Source: DATEHQ01 sp035279525 (GTDB taxonomy: Bacteria; Chloroflexota; Dormibacteria; Dormibacterales; Dormibacteraceae). Taken from it: a stretch of DNA of 40,987 nt. Made by a program: the position numbers and the translations under genes. The notes under the pieces were generated by a model that saw nothing but the letters and a program-made list of their open reading frames with translations, was not told the origin of the DNA and did no database searches. Below, piece after piece: positions 15,458 to 23,047 of this stretch. How positions within the stretch are numbered: the stretch's first letter is position 1; each line of letters opens with the position of its first letter. The stretch is from contig DATEHQ010000034.1 in NCBI GenBank assembly GCA_035279525.1, positions 1-40,987 on the forward strand, given 5' to 3'.

Positions 15458-15871
15458 ATGGAAGGCACGATCAACGCAGTGGAGGATTCCATGGCCCAAG
15501 CTGAGAAGTCCGCGACCCATTCGGCCGGAACCGCCCAGAACGGCGGAGGGACCAACGTCGTGAGCCTCGGCCCGCGCGACGTCCTGCAGGGCAAGCTCGA
15601 GATCCAGGGTGATCTGAAGATCGCCGGGAACGTCGAGGGCGAGCTCAAGGCGACGGGCGACGTGACGATCGACCCCACAGCCACCATCCAGGCCGGGATC
15701 GAAGGCTCGAACGTCAGCGTCCGCGGCCAGGTCACGGGCAACGTCACGGCCAAAAAGCGTCTCACCCTCGGTGGGTCCGGCCGCCTCAACGGCGACGTCC
15801 GGGTCGCCCGCCTCACCGTCGAGGACGGAGCGACGCTCAACGGCAACGTGACCATGTCGTCGGAGAAATAG
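15458..15871 (+). CDS. Bactofilin
   Basis: The 137-residue protein has a disordered N-terminus of about 35 residues, then a DUF583/bactofilin domain of short right-handed beta-helix repeats (LQGKLEIQGDLKIAGNVEGELKA, VTIDPTATIQAGIEG, VSVRGQVTGNVTAKKRLTL, GRLNGDVRVARLTVEDGATLNGNV). Bactofilins polymerise without nucleotide into filaments that organise cell shape, division or wall enzymes at the membrane. GGAG lies 4 bases before the ATG; a second in-frame ATG at 15491 would only shorten the tail. It stands alone, convergent with a small membrane protein gene 7 bases away. Family assignment is firm; the cellular role in this organism is open. Confidence 0.92.
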   Translation: MEGTINAVEDSMAQAEKSATHSAGTAQNGGGTNVVSLGPRDVLQGKLEIQGDLKIAGNVEGELKATGDVTIDPTATIQAGIEGSNVSVRGQVTGNVTAKKRLTLGGSGRLNGDVRVARLTVEDGATLNGNVTMSSEK

Positions 15872-15878
15872 GCTCAGC

Positions 15879-16268
15879 TCATCGTTCGGCCTTCTGCACG
15901 GAAGGCAGGACAACGGTCTCCAGGTAACGCTGCGCCGCGTCCGATGCCGTGTGCAGCAACCGCCATTGGAGCTGTTCGAAGAACACCTGGTCGCGATTCA
16001 ACGATTGAAGCCGTCCGAGCCAGAACGCGGGATCGAGGTTGAGCCCAGGCTGCGGACGCTTCGCTTCGGGTCCGGTGAACACCGGCAGCTCTGGCGTCGG
16101 AGATGAGACGCCTGCTCCGGAATTCGACGCGGAGACGGCCGGCGCGGCGGCGGCAGGCCTCACGACGCTGGACGCCAGCGCGCTCCAGGCCAGGACGATG
16201 AGGGTGGTGACCACGACAAGCTCGGCGAGGACCATCCACGAAAGTGGGCTGCGGATCAGGTTGCGCAT
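15879..16268 (-). CDS. Small single-pass membrane protein, unknown
   Basis: The protein has 129 residues with one membrane helix at about 9-32 (SWMVLAELVVVTTLIVLAWSALA). An Ala/Ser/Pro-rich linker follows, then a charged helical C-terminal part (FWLGRLQSLNRDQVFFEQLQWRLLHTASDAAQRYLETVVLPSVQ) outside or inside the membrane. I do not recognise the family. The ATG has no convincing ribosome site. The recurrent GGGAACCC/TGTTAAGG motif lies 30 bases upstream and overlaps the stop codon of the aminotransferase gene, so this gene may have its own promoter. It converges on the bactofilin gene, which hints at but does not prove a link to the envelope. Confidence 0.6.
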   Translation of the reverse strand: MRNLIRSPLSWMVLAELVVVTTLIVLAWSALASSVVRPAAAAPAVSASNSGAGVSSPTPELPVFTGPEAKRPQPGLNLDPAFWLGRLQSLNRDQVFFEQLQWRLLHTASDAAQRYLETVVLPSVQKAER

Positions 16269-16298
16269 TACGCCAACGTAGGCGCCGCGCGACGCCAG

Positions 16299-16318
16299 GG
16301 GAACCCCGCCTGTTAAGG
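16299..16318 (-). promoter_or_regulatory. Recurrent motif, copy 2 (GGGAACCC / TGTTAAGG)
   Basis: GGGAACCC, CGCC, TGTTAAGG on the plus strand, identical to copy 1 at 19 of 20 bases. It includes the aminotransferase stop codon (TTA on the plus strand, 16313-16315) and precedes the small membrane protein start by 30 bases. The core GGGG-AA-CCCC is also palindromic. Confidence 0.5.
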
Positions 16319-17485
16319 ATTCAAGGCCGTCAGGGCGGCCAGGCCCCGCTCGATGGTTTCGAGCTTCTTCGGGAAGCTGAAGCGGACGTAGCCCCGCCCG
16401 AGGCCCGGGTCATGGAAGAAGCTCGAGGCTGGCACGGTCGCCACGGCCGTCCGGTCGATGAGGTGGCGCGCAAACGCGACGTCGTCCTCGAATCCGAAGG
16501 CACGGATCCCTGCCATCACGTAGTAGGCGCCGTCGGGCGCAGCGGCATCGAAACCTCTATCGCGCAGCCCTTCGACTAGCGCGTCCCGCCGCTCGCGGTA
16601 GTCCCCGACCAGCTCCGCATAGAAGGACGCGGGAAGCTCGAGCGCCGCCGCAATCGCCACCTGAAGCGGGTGGGCGGCGCCGACGGTGAGGAAGTCGTGG
16701 ACCTTGCGGATCCCGGAGGAGAGCTCGCGAGGGGCGATGAGCCATCCGATCCTCCAACCGGTGACCGAGAAGGTCTTGCTCGCACCGCTGATCGTGATCG
16801 TGCGCTCGGCCATGCCCGGCAAGGTGGCGAGGCTGATGTGCCGGCCGCGATAGACGAGGTGCTCGTATATCTCGTCCGTGATCGCGATCGCGTCATGGTC
16901 GATGCAGAGCTGCGCGATCAGCTCGAGCTCGGCACGGGTGTAGACCTTGCCCGTCGGGTTGTGTGGTGTGTTGACCACGATGGCGCGGGTTCGCGTGGTG
17001 AATGCGGCGCGCAGCTCGTCGGCGTCGAAGGACCAATCGGGGGCGCGCAGGGGAACATATCGTGGAACGGCGCCGCTGATGATGCAATCCGGGCCGTAGT
17101 TCTCGTAGAACGGCTCGAAGACGACGACCTCGTCGCCGGGATCGACCGCCGCGAGCATCGCCGCGATCATCGCCTCGGTAGCGCCGCACGACACAGTCAC
17201 CTCGGTCTCGGGATCGATCGTCCTTCCCCAGGCCGACGACTGCTTGCGCGCGACAGCCGTGCGCAGCTGCGGCGCGCCCCACGTGGTCGCGTACTGGTTG
17301 AAGCCGTCACGCAGGGCGCGGGCGGCCGCGTCGAGGATGCGCGGGTCGGTCTCGAAATCCGGGAATCCCTGCGCGAAGTTGACCGCGCGCTCGGGACCGT
17401 TGAGCTGCAGGTTGAGCCTCGTCATCTCGCGGATGACGGACTCGGTGAAGCTCTGGGCCTTCACAGACAGAAGGGCAGACCTCAT
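16313..17485 (-). CDS. Class I/II PLP aminotransferase
   Basis: The 390-residue protein is a fold-type I aminotransferase. The start motif NFAQGFPDFETDP matches the kynurenine/methionine/glutamine transaminase K group. The PLP lysine is K237 in SGASKTFSVTGWRIGW, NTPHNPTGKVY is at 172-182, ITDEIYEHL gives the Asp/Tyr that hold the cofactor, and RFSF near 370 should contribute the carboxylate-binding arginine. It moves amino groups between amino acids and 2-oxoacids in the cytoplasm; methionine, aromatic or glutamine substrates fit best but cannot be told apart here. It lies 51 bases downstream of the CBS gene on the same strand and may end that transcript. Confidence 0.88.
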   Translation of the reverse strand: MRSALLSVKAQSFTESVIREMTRLNLQLNGPERAVNFAQGFPDFETDPRILDAAARALRDGFNQYATTWGAPQLRTAVARKQSSAWGRTIDPETEVTVSCGATEAMIAAMLAAVDPGDEVVVFEPFYENYGPDCIISGAVPRYVPLRAPDWSFDADELRAAFTTRTRAIVVNTPHNPTGKVYTRAELELIAQLCIDHDAIAITDEIYEHLVYRGRHISLATLPGMAERTITISGASKTFSVTGWRIGWLIAPRELSSGIRKVHDFLTVGAAHPLQVAIAAALELPASFYAELVGDYRERRDALVEGLRDRGFDAAAPDGAYYVMAGIRAFGFEDDVAFARHLIDRTAVATVPASSFFHDPGLGRGYVRFSFPKKLETIERGLAALTALNP

Positions 17486-17536
17486 GTGACAGGCCCCCGC
17501 GCGGTCACGGCGCGCCCTCGGCCTTCCGTGGAAATG

Positions 17537-18004
17537 TCAGTGCCCGGGATCGGCGCGCTCCAGGTGCAGGTTGGTGCTCGAGCACGAGAAGCAGCGCGCT
17601 GGCCTCTCCAGGCTGCGCTCCCACCAGCCGCACACATCGCACGTCCAGCGGGTCTTGGCGAAGAAGTCCAGGACGTCGGAACGGCTCAGCAAGCCGACCA
17701 TCTTTCCCCCGCGAATGACCGGCACGCGCCGGATGCGCTCACCGATCAAGAGGCGGGCCGCCTCGTCGATGCCCGTCTCCTCGGTGACCGAGATGACGCG
17801 CGGGCTCATTATGTCGCGCGCGACCTTGCCCTTCTTCGAGAACACGTCCGTCTCGGAGACGATGCCGACCACGTGGCCCTCTGCGCCGACCACCGGCGCG
17901 CCCGTGATTCGCTTCGAAGAAAGCGTTTTGGCGATTTCCTCCAGCGGAGTGTCCTCGCGAAAGGTGATCACGTTTCGTGTCATCACCTCTTTGACAGGGA
18001 TCAT
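17537..18004 (-). CDS. Tandem CBS-domain protein with C-terminal zinc ribbon
   Basis: Residues 1-117 form two CBS domains (VKEVMTRNVITFRED through VVGIVSETDVFSKKG, then ARDIMSPRVISVTEETG through KMVGLLSRSDVLDFF), a pair that normally binds adenine nucleotides. A short zinc ribbon follows with C122, C125, C138 and C141 in two CxxC knuckles. The protein probably senses energy charge or SAM and passes the signal through the ribbon, but no partner is known. Its ATG overlaps the stop of the threonine dehydratase gene by one base (TGATG), so translation is likely coupled and regulation of that enzyme or pathway is a fair guess. The 155-residue length is normal for the stand-alone class. Confidence 0.87.
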   Translation of the reverse strand: MIPVKEVMTRNVITFREDTPLEEIAKTLSSKRITGAPVVGAEGHVVGIVSETDVFSKKGKVARDIMSPRVISVTEETGIDEAARLLIGERIRRVPVIRGGKMVGLLSRSDVLDFFAKTRWTCDVCGWWERSLERPARCFSCSSTNLHLERADPGH

Positions 18005-18963
18005 CAGCTCGCCAGAAGTTTAGAGACGGTGTTCAGGTTGGCGTTGCCACCGCTGAGCACCAGGCCCATCCGGCCGGCGGGCAACTTACCGGCGAGGAAG
18101 GCGGCCAGCGGGAGCGCGCCGGTCGGCTCGAGGGCCAGGTGCAGCCGCGACCACGCCACCCGCACCGCCCCGGCAATCTCCTCCTCGGTCACCGTGACGA
18201 TCTCGTCCACCAGGCGGTTGGCGAACATCACCTCGAAGTTGCGGGCGCCGATCGCCGTCGTGCGCACACCGTCCGCGAGAGTCGCCGGCGCTGAGGGCAG
18301 CGCCTGGATGGTTCCCGTTTTCCACGTCTGGTACGCATCGTCGGCCTGTGCCGGCTCGACACCGATCACGTTCAGCGAGGGGTGGTGGGCCTTCGCCATG
18401 ATCGCCGTACCCGAGAGGAGGCCCCCGCCGCCAACCGGCGTGACCAGGCCTTCGAGGTCAGGCACATCCTCGAGGAGCTCGAGCGCGGCCGTGCCCTGGC
18501 CGTGGATGACCTCCCAGTCGTCGAACGGGTGGACGAGGGTGAGCCCGCGCTGCAGCATCACCTCGCGCAGGCGCTGCTCGCGGTTGGCGAACGTGATCCC
18601 CTCCTGGATCACCTCCGCGCCCAGGGCCCGGGTCGCCGCGACCTTGGTCGGGTTCGCGTCCTCTGGGATCAGGATCAGGGCCGGCAGGCCGACCTTCGAT
18701 GCGGCAAGTGCCACCGCCTGCGCGTGGTTGCCCGAGCTGACCGCGATCACTCCGGCGGGCCGCGTGTCGCGGGCCATCAAGGAGAGCACCGCGTTGAAGG
18801 CGCCGCGGGGCTTGAACGAACCCGTGACCTGGAAGCACTCGGGCTTGAGGAAGAGGCGCCGGTCCAGGTCGGTGGTCAGAGTCCGCGTTCGCCGGACAAA
18901 TGGACGGATGCGCTCCGCCGCCTGGCGGACCTGGGCCGCATGGCTCTCGACGAAGTCCGTCAA
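18004..18963 (-). CDS. Threonine ammonia-lyase, catabolic type without regulatory domain
   Basis: Using the TTG at 18963, which overlaps the EamA stop by 4 bases (TTGA), the product has 319 residues. K51 in GSFKPRGAFN binds PLP, VSSGNHAQA contacts the cofactor, and GGGGLLSG is the phosphate-binding loop. There is no C-terminal ACT-like domain, so this is the short TdcB/serine-threonine dehydratase form that turns threonine into 2-oxobutyrate and ammonia. That product can become propionyl-CoA, a possible primer for odd-chain or anteiso fatty acids, which fits a place behind the fab/acc cluster; this link is inferred. The frame is open another 94 codons upstream, but that part is a shadow of the transporter gene. 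Confidence 0.9.
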   Translation of the reverse strand: MTDFVESHAAQVRQAAERIRPFVRRTRTLTTDLDRRLFLKPECFQVTGSFKPRGAFNAVLSLMARDTRPAGVIAVSSGNHAQAVALAASKVGLPALILIPEDANPTKVAATRALGAEVIQEGITFANREQRLREVMLQRGLTLVHPFDDWEVIHGQGTAALELLEDVPDLEGLVTPVGGGGLLSGTAIMAKAHHPSLNVIGVEPAQADDAYQTWKTGTIQALPSAPATLADGVRTTAIGARNFEVMFANRLVDEIVTVTEEEIAGAVRVAWSRLHLALEPTGALPLAAFLAGKLPAGRMGLVLSGGNANLNTVSKLLAS

Positions 18964-19892
18964 GCCACCGCGGAGTCGCGCTCGATGGCCGGCTCGCGCC
19001 GCGCTGTCCGCCGCACGTTGGTCAGCACGACGCCGGCGAGAATCACGACCATGCCGATCGCGGTCGGCAGCGTCAGCGCTTCGCGCAGAAGCACAACGCC
19101 CCAGAACACCGCGGTCACCGGCACCACGAACGTCACGCCCGTCGCGCGCACCGCTCCGAGCGTGTTCATCGTGTAGTAGTAGAGCAGGTACGCGATGCCG
19201 CTGCCCGCCACTCCCAGCGTGATCACGGCGCTGATCGAAAGCCACGACAGATGCACGTACGGGACCGCCGGCGCCGCGATGGGGAGTGCGACCACGGCGG
19301 TCACCGCGAGCTGTCCAAAGCTCTGCTCATAGATGTTCATCGATCGCATTCGCGTGCGCTGGAACAGGGCGCTCACCGCGTACGACATCGCCGCGGCCAC
19401 CACCGCGAGCGCACCGAGCAGGCTGCCCGACAGGCCATGGGCGACGAGGTCGGGCAGGACGAGGATGACCACCCCCGCGAGGCCGATCAGGACGCCGACG
19501 TAGTTCAGTCCGCTCGGACGCTCGCTCGGAATTACGAAGTAGATCAAGACCGCGGCCCAGAGCGTCGTGGTCGAGTTGAGGATGCTGGCCAGTCCGCTCG
19601 TGATGTGCTCCTCGCCCCACGCGATCGCGACCCAGGGCAGCAGCGCGTTGGTGAAGGCCATGAAGACGAAAAGGCCGACCCGACGCCTCCACTCCGCACC
19701 GAGCAGCTTTCGGCCCGTCATCCGCATGATGACGCCGAGGGCGATCGCGCCTGAGGCCGACCTCACGAACACGAGCACCGTCGGGCTCATGTCGCGTACC
19801 CCGAGCTTGATCAGGAGAAACGACGCGCCCCAGATCAGCGCAAGGGCTGTGAACGCGAGGTACGGCAGCATCGCCCGTCGTGAGCTAGACAC
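18960..19892 (-). CDS. EamA/DMT-family metabolite exporter
   Basis: The 310-residue protein has ten membrane helices in two EamA repeats (the first begins LAFTALALIWGASFLLIKLG, the second SLLGALAVVAAAMSYAVSALF). WGASF in helix 1 and the late PVTAVFWGVVLLRE are hallmark positions of drug/metabolite transporters, which often export amino acids. It starts with GTG and overlaps the end of dtd by 8 bases; its stop overlaps the threonine dehydratase start. The tight coupling suggests export of an amino acid or product related to threonine breakdown. The substrate is unknown. Confidence 0.88.
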   Translation of the reverse strand: MSSSRRAMLPYLAFTALALIWGASFLLIKLGVRDMSPTVLVFVRSASGAIALGVIMRMTGRKLLGAEWRRRVGLFVFMAFTNALLPWVAIAWGEEHITSGLASILNSTTTLWAAVLIYFVIPSERPSGLNYVGVLIGLAGVVILVLPDLVAHGLSGSLLGALAVVAAAMSYAVSALFQRTRMRSMNIYEQSFGQLAVTAVVALPIAAPAVPYVHLSWLSISAVITLGVAGSGIAYLLYYYTMNTLGAVRATGVTFVVPVTAVFWGVVLLREALTLPTAIGMVVILAGVVLTNVRRTARREPAIERDSAVA

Positions 19893-20352
19893 GAGTCACC
19901 CAGTCGTCAGAGGAAATGACCAGCGTGACGGGCCCGTCGTTCTCGATGTCCACGCGCATCACCGCTCCAAAGCTGCCGGTCCGCGTCTGTATTCCCCGCT
20001 CGCGGAACTGCTCGACGAACACCTGGTAGCGCTGCTCGGCGCGGGCCGGGTCTCCCGCCTTCAGCAGGCTCGGCCGCCGACCGCGGCTCATGTCGGCGAA
20101 AAGGGTGAACTGCGACACGATCAGGGCGGCACCCTTCACGTCGACCAGGCTGAGGTTCATCCGTCCCGCCTCGTCCGCGAACACGCGCATGTCGATGATC
20201 TTGTCAGCGAGCCTTCGCACAGTCGATTCGTCGTCATCACCCGCCGCACCCACCAACAACACGTAGCCGCGGCCGATGGTTGCGCGATGCTCCTTTTCGT
20301 CCTGGACCCAGGACACCGAGCCGGAGGCGGCGCGCTGGGCTACGACCCGCAA
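19885..20352 (-). CDS. dtd: D-aminoacyl-tRNA deacylase
   Basis: The 155-residue protein carries both family signatures: VSQFTLFAD (near 78-86), whose Thr and Phe shape the site, and the GP-containing NDGPVT (near 137-142), whose cis Gly-Pro pair selects against L-residues. The enzyme frees tRNA that was mischarged with D-amino acids or glycine. The start is a TTG at 20352, and no good ribosome site is seen. A 9-bp stem-loop at 20361-20383 sits between the accA stop and this start and could hide the initiation region or stabilise the upstream message. It overlaps the EamA gene by 8 bases. Confidence 0.92.
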   Translation of the reverse strand: MRVVAQRAASGSVSWVQDEKEHRATIGRGYVLLVGAAGDDDESTVRRLADKIIDMRVFADEAGRMNLSLVDVKGAALIVSQFTLFADMSRGRRPSLLKAGDPARAEQRYQVFVEQFRERGIQTRTGSFGAVMRVDIENDGPVTLVISSDDWVTRV

Positions 20353-20360
20353 CCGACGTT

Positions 20361-20383
20361 GAGGAAACCACCTGGGTTTCCTC
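20361..20383 (-). terminator. Stem-loop between accA and dtd
   Basis: GAGGAAACC and GGTTTCCTC form a perfect 9-bp stem with a 5-base loop. There is no U-run after it on the minus strand, so it may be a processing or attenuation hairpin rather than a true intrinsic terminator. Confidence 0.5.
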
Positions 20384-20390
20384 TCATGAA

Positions 20391-21215
20391 TCAGTCAATC
20401 TTCGGGCCGAAGTGCGGCTCGGCGCCGACCAGGGAGTCGATGTAGCGGAACCGCTCGTAGCGGTGCTGCATGCGTTCCTCGGACGGTTGCGCCAGGAGCG
20501 GCTCCATGTGGCGGTGGAGCGCCTCGTCGAGTGTCGCGGCCACCGCGTCGTAGTCGGCGCGAGCGCTCCCCTCGGGTTCCGGAACGACCTCCTCGACCAC
20601 ACCCATCGCGAGCAGGTCGCGCGACGTGAGCTGGAGCTGCTCTGCGGCTTCGACCTTGCGCGAGTTGTCGCGCCACACGATCGAGGCGGCGGCCTCCGGG
20701 GAGGCGACCGAGTAGATCGCGTTCTCGAGCATCAGGACGCGATCCGCCACACCCATGCCCAGCGCGCCCCCGCTCCCGCCCTCACCGATCACGGCCGCCA
20801 CGATCGGCACGGGGATGCGAAACCACTCCATGATCGCGCGCGCGATCGCGGCGGCGATGCCTCGCTCCTCCGCGCCGGCGCCGGGATACGCGCCCGGCGT
20901 GTCGATCAACGAGACGATGGGGAAGCCGAACTTCGACGCGTGGTGGGCCAGTCGAATCGCCTTGCGGTAGCCCTCCGGGTGCATCATCCCCCAGTTCCGC
21001 GCCACACGTTCCTTGAGGCTGCGCCCCTTCTGATGGCCGAGGAACACGGTCGTCCGGCCATGCCAGGTGCCGACGCCGCCGACCAGCGCGGGGTCGTCGG
21101 CGGAGATCCTGTCGCCGTGGAGCTCGATGAAGTCGGGCGCGAGGCGCTTGATGTAGTCGAGCGTGTAGGGGCGCTCCGGATGCCGCGCCAGCTCGACGGT
21201 CTCCCAGACGCTCAT
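20391..21215 (-). CDS. accA: Acetyl-CoA carboxylase carboxyltransferase, alpha subunit
   Basis: The 274-residue protein is a full AccA-type crotonase-fold subunit. Recognisable parts are ARHPERPYTLDYI at the start, FIELHGDR, GGVGTWHGRTTVFLGHQKGRS, RKAIRLAHHASKFGFPIVSLIDTPGAYPG, and EGGSGGALGMGVADRVLMLENAIYSVASPE. With the beta subunit it moves the carboxyl group from biotin carrier protein to acetyl-CoA, giving malonyl-CoA for fatty-acid synthesis. It lies 37 bases after accD on the same strand. The biotin carboxylase and carrier genes are not in this window. The split AccA/AccD type differs from the fused acyl-CoA carboxylases usual in mycobacteria and Streptomyces. Confidence 0.95.
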   Translation of the reverse strand: MSVWETVELARHPERPYTLDYIKRLAPDFIELHGDRISADDPALVGGVGTWHGRTTVFLGHQKGRSLKERVARNWGMMHPEGYRKAIRLAHHASKFGFPIVSLIDTPGAYPGAGAEERGIAAAIARAIMEWFRIPVPIVAAVIGEGGSGGALGMGVADRVLMLENAIYSVASPEAAASIVWRDNSRKVEAAEQLQLTSRDLLAMGVVEEVVPEPEGSARADYDAVAATLDEALHRHMEPLLAQPSEERMQHRYERFRYIDSLVGAEPHFGPKID

Positions 21216-21252
21216 CGCGGTTCGCGCGGGATCAACGGATCATCGAGCCTGT

Positions 21253-22080
21253 TCACGAGTACATCTCGAGCAGGTGCGCCAGCAACGGTCGCACCTCATG
21301 GCGCGGCATCACCACGTCGATCTGGCCGTGGGCGAGCTGGAACTCCGCGCTCTGAAAGCCGGGCGGGAGGTCGGCGTAGGTCGCCTGCTTGATCACGCGT
21401 GGACCCGTGAAACCGATCGCGGCGGCCGGCTCGGCGATGTTCACGTCCGCGAGCAGCGCCAGCGAGGCGGCGGTGCCGCCGAAGGTCGGGTCGGTGAGCA
21501 GGGAGAAGAAGGGGACGCCGGCCGAATGCAGCCGTCCCACGGCGGCGTTCACCTTCGCCATCTGCATCAGCGCGAGCACTCCCTCCTGCATCCGCGCGCC
21601 GCCCGACGCTGTCACGAGGACGTAAGGGACGTGCGTGCTCGCCGCCTGTTCCATGCCGCGGGCCAGGCGCTCGCCGGCCACGATGGAGAGCGTCCCTCCC
21701 ACGAACCCGAAGTCGAACACGGCGAGCCAGATCGGGTGATCGGCCACGCTGCAGGTTCCGGTTCGCACTGCCTCGTTCAGACCCTCGGCCAGCAGCTCCT
21801 CGACCACGGCCTCGTACGGCTTTGGGACCGTCCAGTGCAGGAGGTCGTGGGACCGGACGTCAGCCCATCGCTCCTGCCAGGTGCCGTCGTCGGCGATCAG
21901 CGGGATCCACACGTCGGCGCCCAGGCGGAAATGGTGTCCGCAGCCGGCGCAAACGTAGTTGCTGGCGCGCAGCTCGCCCACCTCGAGGGCGATGCCGCAA
22001 CCGGGGCAGTTGGTGGGCAGCAGGATCTCGGGCAGCGGCCCGCCGGCGATGGCGACCCTGCGGTTCTCTTCGGCGATCAC
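21253..22080 (-). CDS. accD: Acetyl-CoA carboxylase carboxyltransferase, beta subunit
   Basis: The GTG at 22080 overlaps the fabG stop by 4 bases (GTGA) and gives 275 residues. A four-cysteine zinc ribbon (C25, C28, C44, C47) opens the protein, as in bacterial AccD. A crotonase-fold carboxyltransferase follows, with VLVTASGGARMQEGVLALMQMAK and FFSLLTDPTFGGTAASLALLADVNIAEP. It pairs with AccA to make malonyl-CoA. The open frame runs 21 codons further upstream but that section is a shadow of fabG. Coupled translation with fabG ties malonyl-CoA supply to the elongation cycle. Confidence 0.95.
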   Translation of the reverse strand: MIAEENRRVAIAGGPLPEILLPTNCPGCGIALEVGELRASNYVCAGCGHHFRLGADVWIPLIADDGTWQERWADVRSHDLLHWTVPKPYEAVVEELLAEGLNEAVRTGTCSVADHPIWLAVFDFGFVGGTLSIVAGERLARGMEQAASTHVPYVLVTASGGARMQEGVLALMQMAKVNAAVGRLHSAGVPFFSLLTDPTFGGTAASLALLADVNIAEPAAAIGFTGPRVIKQATYADLPPGFQSAEFQLAHGQIDVVMPRHEVRPLLAHLLEMYS

Positions 22081-22805
22081 AGCGACAGGCCGCCGTCGAC
22101 GGCGAGGACCTGGCCGGTGATGAACCCCGCACGCTCGGAGCACAGAAATGCAACCGCGGCCGCGACGTCAACGGCCGTGCCCTCTCGCTTGATCGGGGTC
22201 ATCTTGACCAGCTCACCCACCATCTCGTCGGTCAGCGACCCGGTCGTCAGCTCGGTCCGCACGTAGCCCGGCGCCACCGCGTTGCAGGTTATGTTCCGCG
22301 ACCCGTACTCGCGTGCGACCGATTTCGTGAAGCCGACGAGCCCCGCCTTCGCCGCCGCGTAGTTGGACTGACCCGCATTCCCCGTCAGGCCGACGATCGA
22401 CGAGATGTTGACGATGCGGCCCCAACGGGCACGCATCATGCCCGACATGATCGCGGCCCGTGTCGTCGCAAAGGCTGACATGAGGTCGGTGCGGATCAAC
22501 TCCTCCCAGTCGGCGGGCGACATCTGGATCAGCAGCTTGTCCCGCACGGCGCCGGCGTTGTTGACGAGCACGTCGACCCGGCCGACCGCCTTGACCATCG
22601 CCTCCACCTGCGCGGGGTCGCCTACGTCCGCCTGGTGGGCGGTCCCGCCGGGCAGCGAGGCGGCGGTCTCCTCCGCCGCGGCGCCGTCCCTGCGGTAGTT
22701 CACGACCACCCGCGCACCCATGCCGGCGAGCGCCTCGCTGATGGCGCGCCCGATTCCCTTGCCGCCACCGGTGACGAGGGCGGTCTTGCCGTCCAGGTCT
22801 CCCAT
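22077..22805 (-). CDS. fabG: 3-oxoacyl-ACP reductase
   Basis: The ATG at 22805, preceded by GGAGG at 10 bases, gives 242 residues. It is a classical short-chain reductase: TGGGKGIG at 12-19 binds NADPH, NNAG is at 81-84, and the catalytic set is S135, Y148 and K152. The end AVDGGLSL is typical of FabG. It reduces 3-oxoacyl-ACP in each elongation round. In a fab/acc cluster the FabG role is the safest call among many similar reductases. It follows a 242-base gap with two strong hairpins, so it may have its own promoter, and it overlaps accD by 4 bases. Confidence 0.93.
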   Translation of the reverse strand: MGDLDGKTALVTGGGKGIGRAISEALAGMGARVVVNYRRDGAAAEETAASLPGGTAHQADVGDPAQVEAMVKAVGRVDVLVNNAGAVRDKLLIQMSPADWEELIRTDLMSAFATTRAAIMSGMMRARWGRIVNISSIVGLTGNAGQSNYAAAKAGLVGFTKSVAREYGSRNITCNAVAPGYVRTELTTGSLTDEMVGELVKMTPIKREGTAVDVAAAVAFLCSERAGFITGQVLAVDGGLSL

Positions 22806-22885
22806 CAGTGGTCGACCTCCGCGGTCCGACGCATGTTTCGCGGCATCGGCGGCCGGAGCCAAGGAAAGGGCGGCGCGGCTAGGAG

Positions 22886-22901
22886 CCTATCTGAAGATAG
22901 G
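22886..22901 (-). promoter_or_regulatory. Palindrome beside a -35-like element ahead of fabG
   Basis: CCTATCT and AGATAGG form a perfect 7-bp inverted repeat with a 2-base centre. On the minus strand TTGTCA (22907-22902) abuts it, so the palindrome would fill a 17-base promoter spacer. The -10 is poor (TCCTAG). An operator for a fabG-accD-accA promoter is inferred. Confidence 0.4.
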
Positions 22902-22955
22902 TGACAAAGCTGCGCCGGGCCCCTTGACGCAGGCTTCGGCGCCATGTCCCGGGGT

Positions 22956-22982
22956 CCCCGCGAAATCGCAGATTTCGTGGGG
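22956..22982 (-). terminator. Strong stem-loop downstream of fabD
   Basis: CCCC-G-CGAAATC, loop GCA, GATTTCG-T-GGGG: 7 plus 4 perfect pairs around one mismatch (a G-U pair if read on the plus strand). No U-run follows on the minus strand. It may end the fabF-fabD message or act as an RNA processing site. The rest of the 242-base gap (22806-23047) shows no gene. Confidence 0.5.
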
Positions 22983-23047
22983 TGGGCCGGCGCCCGGCCG
23001 CCTAGGACGCGAAGATGCGAGGACCGTCGGGGGGCGGGCACTATTAC

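Noticed and set aside
16670..19222. 850-codon open frame on the plus strand
   Set aside because: It runs antisense through the aminotransferase, CBS and threonine dehydratase genes, is Arg/Asp/Gly/Ala-rich, and shows no domain. It is a shadow caused by high G+C.
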